Below are positions 21,190-30,628 of a stretch of DNA of 33,165 nt, piece after piece. Made by a program: the position numbers and the translations under genes. Each line of letters starts with the position of its first letter. Positions within the stretch are counted from its first letter, which is position 1. The notes under the pieces were generated by a model. That model was not told where the DNA came from. It made no database searches and saw only the letters and a program-made list of their open reading frames with translations. Location: contig JBBHKE010000186.1 of assembly GCA_037447655.1 (NCBI GenBank), positions 1-33,165 of the forward strand, read 5' to 3'. This DNA comes from Zygnema cylindricum (lineage: Eukaryota > Streptophyta > Zygnematophyceae > Zygnematales > Zygnemataceae).

Positions 21190-23200
21190 GAAAAAGATTT
21201 TATTTCCAATAACGCGATGGTAATACCATCAAATTACAAAACATGATTGTCACTAAAAAGTATTGATGACCAACAAAGGTTAAAGACCAAAATCTTAAAG
21301 GACTTAAAACACAACAAAAATGCACGAAAAGCCAAAAAGGAAAGAAAGAAAGCAAGTACAACAAAACCAAACTAATGAAACACTACAAACTAACCTAGCC
21401 ACTAAAGCCTCAAACTACGCCCAACTAAAGATCAAATCTATGGATATCGTCTATATGTGTCGAGTGGCGAGGCGGTAAGTCTCGCAATCCTCGACCATCA
21501 GTCAGCACTGTGCTTTGTCGGATAATGGCCAAAGCTTGGGAACGTTGAAGGGGGACATAGATGGGTTGGCGGTAGAAAGCCGACATGAGAGTTAGAGAAG
21601 GGCTACCTGACCCTTTGACTTCGAAAGATGGTCGAGGGTAGTCGCGCAAAAAGTTGTCGAAAGACGAGTCTAAGGTCCGAAATATCTCCAAAGCAAATGG
21701 TGTGAAAAAATCAGTTGGGTTTGGTGCGGGTGGTCACGTTCTTTCAAAGCCTTTGCATCCCGAGCTGCAACACCTCGAGCTGCAACACGAGTATGTAATG
21801 TCACGCCAAGGAAACATGCGATCATGTAGGGTTTGTGAGGACTACGTACCCCAATGTTCTCGCCTCGCCATGTGAAAAACTAGATCCACACGAAGACCCC
21901 TTATACCCCTAGATTGAGAACGTGGTGGTACTATGTGCGACACGTCGCGCTTGATTGTGTAACCTGCTTCATAACCCACGACGGCGATAGCATCCCGTAC
22001 CATGTCGTGTGTTGTTCTTCGCTCCCCACCGTGTGAGCAACGTAGCAAATGTACCCCTTGCTCGTCTATAGATTACCACAAATGCAACGGGGATTGCCTA
22101 AAGGGAAGTGTGCGGCAAGCCAAGTCGTAAGCTAACCGCAGCAAAGAATTGAGAAGAAGATAAACAGAGCGAAGTAACAATTGGTGTAGCAATAAGCGAA
22201 GCTCCAACCCCAAGCCCCGAGCACGATCAAAGTCGACTCCGCCGCTTATGCTGTAGGGAGCGCCTGAAGTAGATCATTTAATTCGGCGACGGCTACCTTA
22301 TTGAAGATGTGTTGTTGCACGCGTGAGTGATTTCCGGTGATGAGGGAAGGGAACGCGATAACTTCAGCTTGGGCCTCAACTGGTAAAAGCGCTCCAGAGG
22401 ACAATAATGCTTGTTGGAATGAGAGCAAGCCCTCGTCGACGTGAGAGACCGCATGACCTAGAATATGAATATCGTCCACCAAAAACCTTGAAGTAATAAT
22501 TGATGCCACCAAAGCCAAACTCCCTAGGTAAGCGGATAGTGCTAAGATGGTTGTAGGACGTAAACCGAGACCCCCGCACGAGACTGGTAAAACAGCTTGT
22601 CTACCAGAGAGGAGGCCTCTCGGCCGATCAAAGATACCGTGGCCGACCAATTGATGTAGACTGCTAAATAGCCGATCATCAAATTTGGAAAGGGAAGAAA
22701 TGAAAGAAAAGTTTGGGGGTAAAGTGCGGGCCAAGTACAAAGGGCGTTGGGCAATACAACGTGTTAAGATAGCAAACGCGACTTGTGAATCCGGAAGTTT
22801 AGAAAGGTCCTCTAATGAGAAAGGTTATATTTCAAAGCGTCTTTTACAAATTTGTTAACAAAATCAGGGGCTCCAATAGGAGAACCTAAAGCCCTCATAC
22901 CCTCTTGAGGATTTGAAATACATAATTCTGAAAGGAGAGAGAATTCGAGTGGAAGACCAGCCGGGCTCCATGCGACACATTTGATGAATTTGACAGAAAG
23001 GTGAATTTTAGAAAGTTGATCTTCAAAATAGTGAAATGTAGGAACAACTTGGTTCGGCGGGCTGACTATGTGAGTGTCGTCAGCAACTTAAGGGAACAAA
23101 CAATTTGGAAAAGTTGCAACCGATGCTTTGAGAGCCTGCAGGTGAGCGAGGGCAAACAAAGGGGCAATCGGAAGCTGAGAATTTTAACTTTCAATCGTAA
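21190..23200 (-). mobile_element. 5'-truncated non-LTR retrotransposon (LINE)
   Basis: The minus strand holds the second half of a LINE reverse transcriptase followed by its C-terminal region, stop, and a roughly 235-base 3' tail ending near AATAAA (about 21196-21201). Sequence upstream of the RT catalytic motif is lost at about 23200, as expected for 5' truncation during target-primed integration. I could not identify a target-site duplication or poly(A). Confidence 0.75.
21425..23190 (-). pseudogene. LINE reverse transcriptase and C-terminal domain (broken)
   Basis: In order down the minus strand: APLFALAHLQAL; a TAA (23088-23090); the RT catalytic motif ADDTHIVSP (GACGAC at 23076-23081); LSVKFIKCVAWSP; RALGSPIG; a frameshift near 22815; LARTLPP and LPVSCGGLGLRPT (RT thumb); LRLGLP; a CxC...CxxH zinc motif (CICG, LLRCSHGG); THDMVRDAI, which recalls restriction-like endonuclease regions of some LINEs; then FALEIFRTLD and VPLQRSQALAI. 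Several frame changes show it is dead. The assignment rests on recognised phrases of one widespread LINE RT family whose clade I cannot name with confidence. Confidence 0.78.
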
Positions 23201-23264
23201 CCGTCAGATCTTCAATCGGACATGTGTGTACGGAGATAAAATGTTTTAAATGACGAAATAAACA

Positions 23265-23294
23265 TCAACACTAATACCGATTGGCGGTGTACGG
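23265..23294. repeat. Orphan family B terminus
   Basis: CACTAATACCGATTGGCGG followed by TGTACGG and TA matches the right end of family B. No partner end is found nearby on the left. A left-type end, TA-CAGCACACCGTGTATCGC, sits unpaired at 19403-19430. Confidence 0.5.
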
Positions 23295-23296
23295 TA

Positions 23297-24199
23297 CCGC
23301 GCGTGATTTTTGATGCTTGCAATACATGATACTGGGTACATACTGCACCATATACAGTGCATCGATGCAAGTATTATGTACCACAGAACTGTACTGGCAT
23401 GTCGGCGGAAAAATAGCATTAAAAGCGAACTAAACTTGGGAGACGTGTAAACCAATCAAAATTTAATAATCATTTAGCACTAAAGAAAGTATGATTCTCG
23501 GCACGTGTTAATATTTCCCTATTTTTTATCACATTAAACAACAATGCCACAGTTCCCGTAACAGCGGTGCGGTATACCACATATAACGTCACGTGGTTTA
23601 TGGTTCCGCATTTTCCGCCCTAAAAACAACTGATCGGAGCCGTCCACCACATGAGACAAAACGGCCATCGTAGCATATGAAGAACAAAACAAGTCTGAAA
23701 GGAATTTTTTGGAACACTTTGACACGCATCAGAAAAGTTTTCTTGGTTCAACTCCAAAATTTGGACGAATCATTTACGTTTGGCACTGTCAAAAAAGGTT
23801 TCACAAAATTCCTACGGGCACTTTTCGTGGATATTGTACTGCATTTCATTAAGAACTTATATTTATTTTCGTAATTTCCATGTGTAACCACATAAATGGC
23901 CTGCACGAATTCCCGTGGCTATCGTAATCTTTGAGCTTTCGAGGGTTTCATAATTGCGGTTCATCGCACTTTACGGACGACCTTCTTTTGGACCCGGAAG
24001 TGACGTCAGCTGAGATGTAAGGAGATCGCATTCTGTCCAAAAAATTTCTGTATCTCGTATCGATTTTGTTTTTCATACGTCGATTTATAAGCCGGTCCGC
24101 TTAGTATATCGAAAGAATCCTGTGTCGTGTACGGAAAATTTATCCTCGATGCAACGCACTAAAAATGCTCCCCTCGGCGTCCGTACTAATTAACAAATG
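23297..24199. other. Interval without a recognised gene
   Basis: Short overlapping open frames only, with no protein motif. Imperfect inverted words around ATGCTTGCAATAC (23310-23380) are too diverged to call an element. Confidence 0.3.
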
Positions 24200-24207
24200 A
24201 TATGGAC

Positions 24208-24844
24208 CATAGTTCAAAAGTAGGCGTTTTTAATGTAGGCCTTTGGTAGGCGCACAAAACTTGGGACTAAACTCGCTTAGAGTAGGCATATTGTATGGGT
24301 GTGAGTTGTGGACACTCTTGTACGATCGTACGAATATGACGTATGATCATATCTGCAACGCATTCGCCATCTGGCGAATTTTTAGCGAACTGACGCGGCG
24401 TAGGATGACATTCGCCGGAAAAAACCGGAAAAACCCGGAAAAACGCGGACGGGCAACCTGGTTGGTCAATTTGAGGATTTATTTCGTGTGGCCTTCAAAA
24501 TTGCAGACGCTAAATTGACAAATTGTCCTATCGTAAGTTGTGTTATGGGCTTTTCATGTGATCTTCTTAAGATCGCTACTTTGATCAACGACCGTCCGAT
24601 CGTCCAGATCTGACGGTTGTAATAAAAAACACCTCAAAATTCACAGAAAAAATATTTTTTGTCCGATTTTTTTTCAAAATTTAGACATGCCGTTTAATTC
24701 TCTATCGATCGATGTTCAACTCCATCCTCTTAACCTTTTTTTTCATTTTTCGACCAATAGAATATGGGTCTTAAGGGCATATTGTATGTTTTGCATACAA
24801 TAGGCATACTGTATGGGCCTACTTTCACCTACTTTTGAACTATG
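24208..24844 (+). mobile_element. hAT-type MITE, copy 3 (H3)
   Basis: 637 bp with termini CATAGTTCAAAAGTAGGCG and CCTACTTTTGAACTATG and a perfect 8-bp duplication ATATGGAC (24200-24207 and 24845-24852). Same orientation as H2, with clear similarity along both halves. About 80 bases longer than H2 because of internal insertions. Confidence 0.9.
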
Positions 24845-24852
24845 ATATGGAC

Positions 24853-25729
24853 GGCCACGATTCCAGGGTCAAAAGGTCATCATGTCAGTTTTGACTTTTC
24901 ACCTGTTCGGGAATACGAAGCGAATCCGTTCTAAAGTTGTAAAGTACAGTACGGATATTCAATCTCCATCGGCGTCAATATGGTTCTTGTACAAACTAAC
25001 GGCGGAGGAAAAGTTATAGCCGGGTTAGTTTGCAAAATTCACGAAGATCTAATTTTTGACGGTTTCGAATTTTTTAAAATTTCCTCTGCGCTAATTTATG
25101 CGAGCAAGTGCCCAAAATTTCACGTCCGAATTTCTTGAACCGGAAAAAAAAAGATACACGAAAAGAAGTATTTAACAATTTATGCGTAATCAAAATTAGC
25201 AGTAACGCCAGAACCGTGACTACGATTGCAATGCTTTGTCTTAAACGGCTAAGGGTGTGTCTCCATGTATCTAAGTAAGGGATTTTTTTCTGTCGTTTTC
25301 CTCTAAAACTTAGTGCCGTACTGCCTAAGTTCCGACCGTACGAAGAAATAGCAAAGTTGTAGAGTACAATTTGTGTCAACCTCGATCTTAGGATGTACGA
25401 AAATCTGTCGTCTTGTGTTTTTCGACCCACTTCGATGACAAAAAACGTCATCTTCAACCTTATGTTTAAAACACGTGCGCGATGTGTTTTAAAATTAGGG
25501 ATTTTGTATAAACAAATAGGAACATATATTTGCACGTGCCGTAATTTTCGAAAATTTTCAAACGATTTTAAGCGACGTGGAAATGTACACGATTCGCTAT
25601 GTTTTGTCCGTTTTTGTTTAATACGACAAAGAGAAGTACACAGTTTGTTTTGTTTTGTCCGTTTCCATCCAGTACGGAATTTTTTTTTACAGGGGTCTTA
25701 AGGTTCCGATGCCATTTCACGTCTACCCG
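24853..25729. other. Interval without a recognised gene
   Basis: The longest open frame is 153 codons on the minus strand (25535-25074). It has one hydrophobic stretch (VVTVLALLLILI) but no recognised family, and its AT-rich composition equals its surroundings, so it is probably chance. Short T-rich words (TTTTGTCCGTTT) repeat near 25605 and 25650. Confidence 0.3.
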
Positions 25730-26314
25730 ACAATAGACGCAAAGGCAAAGCGTGAAAGGATCGATAATAAAACTCTGATCTCACTTATCAAACACTTATA
25801 GCAGCAGAAACATTCTGAATATAAAACATTAAATCAGCATTGAAGAGACATTTAAAAAAAATTCTCACATTAATATAAAACTGAAATTACAATTTCTTCT
25901 TTATCTCTTCTATTACTCCATATAATCCTCCAATTTCTCATTAATTAATTAACACACAGTCACGGTATCCCTTAAATACAATACCAGCCATGGCGTGACA
26001 CGTGTGAGCGTGCGCCGCGAAGAAGCCTCCAGAAATCTGCCACCTGTCCGCAGATTAAGCTAGAATACTCTAAAGGACTGAAACATAACAAAACGACAAA
26101 CCAAAACGAAAGTACTAGACAAATCTAAAAGTACTATCGTACTAAACTAGACGTACGAAAATTCTAGGCGCGAAACGAAACGACAAATTCATTTCGCGAA
26201 ACCTATAGAACTTTCACGTAACTGTACTTTCGATATATTCAAGAAAGTACAGTTTTTCTTTCGCGAAATTAAACTGATTCCGCGTGCGTACAATTCTTTC
26301 AATGAATCGTAACA
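25730..26314 (-). repeat. E2 3' LTR (outer end approximate)
   Basis: In element orientation, a polypurine tract AAGAGGGGGAA (26325-26315) follows the pol stop and is directly followed by TGTTACGATTCATTG, a classic copia LTR start at 26314. The far end cannot be fixed because the partner LTR is not in the window; about 25730 is a guess from composition. Confidence 0.65.
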
Positions 26315-26344
26315 TTCCCCCTCTTCATTGAAGAATCGTCTACG

Positions 26345-29300
26345 TCACAATAATCCTAGTTTAGGTCTTCCTCTTAAAAGCACATCAAATATCGTCGCTT
26401 TAGTAAGCATATCGGCAGCTTCCTTAAGTGTCGATACATACAAAAATTCCACTTCTTTAGCCGTTACCAAATCTCGTACGAAATGCCATTGAATCCGTAT
26501 ATGTTTAGTGCGCTTACAAAATACGGGATTTTTCACAAGTGACTTATACTCCTTCTCCCATGCCGGCTTCCACTTCGCTTCCCAATCGCACGAATTTCTC
26601 GCCTCCGCGTATGATTGAGGATCGCCGGCCAAATTTTCGCACATTAATTGCTATAAAAGGAATTGCGTCTCCTTCGCATCGGAGACGAAATAATAGGAAT
26701 TAGAATTCTTTCCACCAATTTTGTCATAAGAAAGCCGATTCGGTTTCTTTCCTCGATTCTCTCTAGTACTCCGTCTAAGGACCGGAACTTGTTCCACAAT
26801 CTTCTCCTCCTTGTCCATATTAGATCTTGAACTCGAAGATTTTTGACTTTCCGTCGAAATTTTGTAATTTCGACTCACATTACTCCGAACATCAATGTCA
26901 ATGTCCAATTTCTCCGAACGCGGATCAACATTTGATTTTCCCTTGTTGATGTTGACAATGGATTCCGGTTCCTCATCCGAATCCGAATCCTCAATTTCCG
27001 AGAAATTGGCAACATCGTCTACCTCATAAAAATCAAGATTCTTCTTCAATTCCGCTGATTTTTCAATAACCAATTTTAAGTCTTCATGAAAATTAACATT
27101 TCGGGATTCTTCCACAATACGACGAACAGGATCAAATACACGATAAAAATTTCCTTTCGTGCTATAGCCCACGAAAATTCCGGGCCAACTTCTCGGCGCA
27201 AATTTCCCTTTCCTTTTCACTTGATCTACATACACCGTAACGCGGCATCCCTATATTCGGAGATGATGGAGAGCCGGCTTCCGCCCATAAAGTAATTCGA
27301 ATGGTGTTTTATCACCGGAAACCGAAGTAAGTCTCCGATTACAAATATAATTGGCCGTGAGGATGGCATCTCCCTATAATGAGATACTTTGACCGGCCGA
27401 ATGCACCATCGCCCTCACCATTTCTTGTAAGGTCCTATTTTTCCTTTCGGCAACTCCATTTGATTCCGGAGAATAAGGTGAAGTAAAATGTTGGGTAATT
27501 CCTTTCTCCTTACAATACCTCTCGAATGCGATAAATTCTCCTCCATTATCCGAACGAATGGCTTTCAATTTCCGTTCGCATTGTCTTTCGGCAAATGCAT
27601 GCCACTCAATAAAAGTTTGAAGAGCATCCGATTTTCTCTTCAATAATCGAACCCACGAAAATCTTGAATAATTATCAACGATGACCATAATATATCGGTT
27701 TCCTCCGAGGCTCTCCGGCTTAATTTGTCCACATAGATCGACGTGGACAAGCTCCAAAGGATGTTGAGCCCGAAATTTCACATCTTTCGTAGGATGTGGT
27801 TTCCGAATTTGTCTCCCTTGACTACATCCATCGCATCCATTTACTTTTTCGCCGGTAACAAGATCTAATCCTCTTACACATGCCGTTTTTATCATTTTCC
27901 TCAAATTTCCTTCGGATTTATGACACATCCGATGGTGCCAAAACGTTAAATCTCCCTTTAATTCCAAGATTTGATTTAGGATACCCGTGTAAGTAGCATT
28001 CTTCCTCGGTCGCCTCCATAAAAGTCGACTATGCATCGAATTGGTGACTTCGCCTTCACCGACTAATTTGCCGTCGGCGCGATATATACGAATCGGCGAA
28101 TCACCTCTAGCGACTACGCTCCCACCGGCTCGCTGAATTTGAGGTACACTTAATAGATTCACTGAACCATCCGGAATATATAGGAAATTCAATAGACACG
28201 CCTCCGAAATAGTTTCATTTCCAAAACGGTCCCATGTAGGTAAATTCAATCGAACGGTACCCATTTTACCAACCATAATCGTTTGTCCACTTGCTACCGT
28301 AATTGACTTTGGTACGGTAAGTGGACGCATGTCGTCAAACAATGTAGCGTCCGTACACACGTGGTGAGACGCTCCCGTGTCAATAATCCATTCCTTTTTC
28401 GCGTGCGTCACTTGGTTCACTTAATGAATTAATAGAGAGGTGGAGACAAGTGAACATTTGTCCTCCTTCGTCTCCTTCAAAATTTCCCAAGTCAACAAAA
28501 TTTCCATGGCTTCCGCCATGACCGCCATAGCGTCCACGACCACGACCACTATCACGTCCGCGACCGCGACCTCCAAAACTGCGACCGCCTCTTACTCTTC
28601 CGCTACTAAATTTATAGTAGCATTGTTTGCTCGTATGGCCTAGTTTCCCACAATTGAAGCATTCTTTCTCCTTTTCCGGACAAGAGGCTGAAATATGGCC
28701 GTGCCGATTGCATCGGAAGCATAAGATGTTGCTATTATCATTCTGGACGCACCGAGGTCTCGAATTTCCGCCCCTATCAAGCCATTTTCCACGACCTCTC
28801 GGACCTCCTCCTTTTCCACCCCCTCTTCCACGGAAATAATGCAAATCCGCGAATTCAGGAGTGGTCACATTCAAGGATCCAACGCCCAAAGATCCTTTTG
28901 AGGAAATGATACGATTTCTTTCCACCATCTTCAAATAATTCACAATAAATTCGTAAGTATTATTTTCCCTCGCAAGTAAAATTTCCTTGAGATGGATCCA
29001 CTTATCCGGTAATGCATTCAAAAATCCGGTTACTTTGTCCTCCTCCGTGATCACTCTCCCATTGTTAAGAAGTTGCTCCACAATAATATTGAATCTCTTC
29101 ACGGCATCGTCAAAGGATTCGTTGGATTTCATCTTGAATTGCATAAAATCGGAAAACATATATTGGCCCTTGTTTTGGATTCCCCTCTCAAATTGGGATT
29201 CCAACGCCTTCCATCATCCGTGTGCGGTGCTATGCGTGAGGAAATGATCATGCACGGATACCGAACAAGTTTGCATTAATCTGGTGATGGCCGCAAGATT

Positions 29301-29599
29301 CTTTCGCTTCCACAAACGACGAGCCTTAACATCTCCAACCGGCATTTTCTCCTCTCCATTGACGACCTTCCAAAGGCCTCTCAAAATCAATTGAGCTCGA
29401 ATATATTTCTTCCACGAAGGGTAATTCGATCCATTGAATACGACGGTCTTTCCGGGCATCTGAAACATTTCCACTCCTCCTTGGCTATCTTCTTCTAAAT
29501 CGGAATCATCATCAAGCTTAAATTTCCCCCTCTTATCTTTCACTTTCTTTGCCTCCTCATCACTATCATCGGAATCTCCTCCATCCGGATCGGGATCCG
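26345..29599 (-). pseudogene. E2 copia gag-pol with RT/RNase H deletion
   Basis: From 29599 downward: acidic N-terminus, gag, two CCHC knuckles (CFRCNRHGHISASC, CFNCGKLGHTSKQC), a Gly/Arg-rich stretch, protease DTGAS, integrase HHCC (WHHRMCH...CDGC) and DD35E (VDLCG, SDNGGE, ESNGVAE), and the GIFVGY motif. Pol then goes from the start of RT (EKEYKSLVKN) straight into the end of RNase H (NPVFCKRTKHI...FVRDLV, ADMLTKA) at about 26530. The RT core and most of RNase H are missing. Stops: TGA 29214-29216, TAG 27374-27376, TAG 27251-27253, TAG 26651-26653. Pol is in +1 relative to gag near 28400. The residues before YTDPDPDGG in the open frame derive from the neighbouring E3 LTR. Unable to move unaided. 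Confidence 0.88.
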
Positions 29600-29807
29600 T
29601 GTAGAAAATTAATGGTTTTAAGTATTTTCTAGGTCTAAATAGAAACAAAGAAGCCGAGGCAGTCTACCTCTAACTTCTCTCTCCAACTCTCAAACTTGTC
29701 GCAGTCACTGAGAAATTGGAGAGGAAGCTAGAGCCATGGCTACCTAAGCTATCCTCAGGTTTACGGGAAATTTATATTAGTCTACGGATTAATTACTAAA
29801 AGGTATA

Positions 29808-29885
29808 TGCCGGCGGCAGGATTTGATCCTGGTACCTGCCGGCCGACAGCTAGGAGATAGCCGGTAGCCTTAGCCGTTTAGTCTA
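29808..29885 (-). other. tRNA-like module in E3 LTR (antisense to element)
   Basis: On the minus strand GACTAAACGGCTAAGGC (29883-29867) is A-box-like and GGATCAAATCC (29829-29819) is a good B-box, 54 bases apart. CAGG-ATCAAAT-CCTG forms a T-arm-like stem with a 7-base loop. The loop ATCTCCT in the middle has T in the U33 position. The module aligns to the one in the E1 LTR at about 60 percent by eye, in the same place and orientation. Confidence 0.5.
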
Positions 29886-30325
29886 GACGTACTGATACAT
29901 AGCATATAGTACGATAATTATTTATACAATTACACGTAGGATAACTCATTTAACTATAACTATTTACGGGATACATAGATATGGAATTGCAAAAGTACGA
30001 ATTGCGGTACGGATATGAAATCAATACCGCGCATTAATTTCGGAAGCGAAACAAATACCTCGCATGTATTTATTACGGCTACGATCAAAAACGAGTTTAA
30101 TCGGACGGGCCGGAAATTGCGCCGAGATCGCGGAAGGAGAATTCGGCGGTTTGTGGGCAGCGCCACATCGGATGACACGTGGCGATGTAACATTGGAGCG
30201 CGGCATCTCCGAGGATTTAAGGAGCGAATCCGGATACTCCACGTGTGGACATTTAGGCCATATCGTACAATATCCGTACATAAAGTACACCGGCAGTTGT
30301 ACTTTTACGTACGGAACTGAAATCT

Positions 30326-30420
30326 GATTGGTTCCGTACATCAGTAGATAGAGTCTGTGAGAGAGATAGGACTTAGAAAAATTAGAAGATAGGACCCTCT
30401 CTCCCAGAGAGCTTCTGTAC
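30326..30420 (+). promoter_or_regulatory. Putative E3 LTR promoter region
   Basis: GATTGG, an inverted CCAAT box (30326-30331), then GGACTTAGAA and CCTCTCTCCCAGAG are kept in the same order in the E1 LTRs, while surrounding LTR sequence differs. This suggests the core promoter and start of the transcript. I see no convincing TATA box. Confidence 0.35.
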
Positions 30421-30628
30421 AAAAGGTCAACTTTGACCCTCCATAACTTACTGCTCAGGGGAGCAAATTCAGAGATTCTTTTTGCTATCAACTCAGGGGA
30501 GTCTTGCCTTCACATGGGTGAAGGTAGTCAGGGTTTTTGTTTGCCAGGGCGGCAGTTATTTTTGCTAAAACACAAAGGGGTCAAGATTATCCTAGAGGCT
30601 TCTTGGAAGCTGTCCACTCTGAGGACTT

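Larger units (their letters stand above)
25730..29599 (-). mobile_element. Ty1/copia element E2, 5' end cut by E3
   Basis: Minus-strand copia element of a different lineage from E1/E3 (two zinc knuckles, different protease and integrase sequences). Its 3' LTR and most of gag-pol are present. No copy of the TGTTACGATTC LTR start is found between 29600 and 30660. The E3 LTR begins inside its gag, so its 5' LTR and first codons should lie beyond the right edge of the window, after E3. Confidence 0.8.

Noticed and set aside
25074-25535. 153-codon minus-strand open frame with one hydrophobic segment
   Set aside because: No family resemblance, composition like its surroundings, and no nearby supporting signals.
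29601-29648. Start of the E2 gag frame at 29648
   Set aside because: The residues encoded above 29599 come from the E3 LTR read antisense; true E2 gag sequence begins at the acidic DPDPDGG stretch.
29760-29900. Independent tRNA gene or SINE next to E2
   Set aside because: The module lies within the E3 LTR and aligns with the same place in the E1 LTR, so it is better explained as part of the LTR; its stems are too weak for a functional tRNA.
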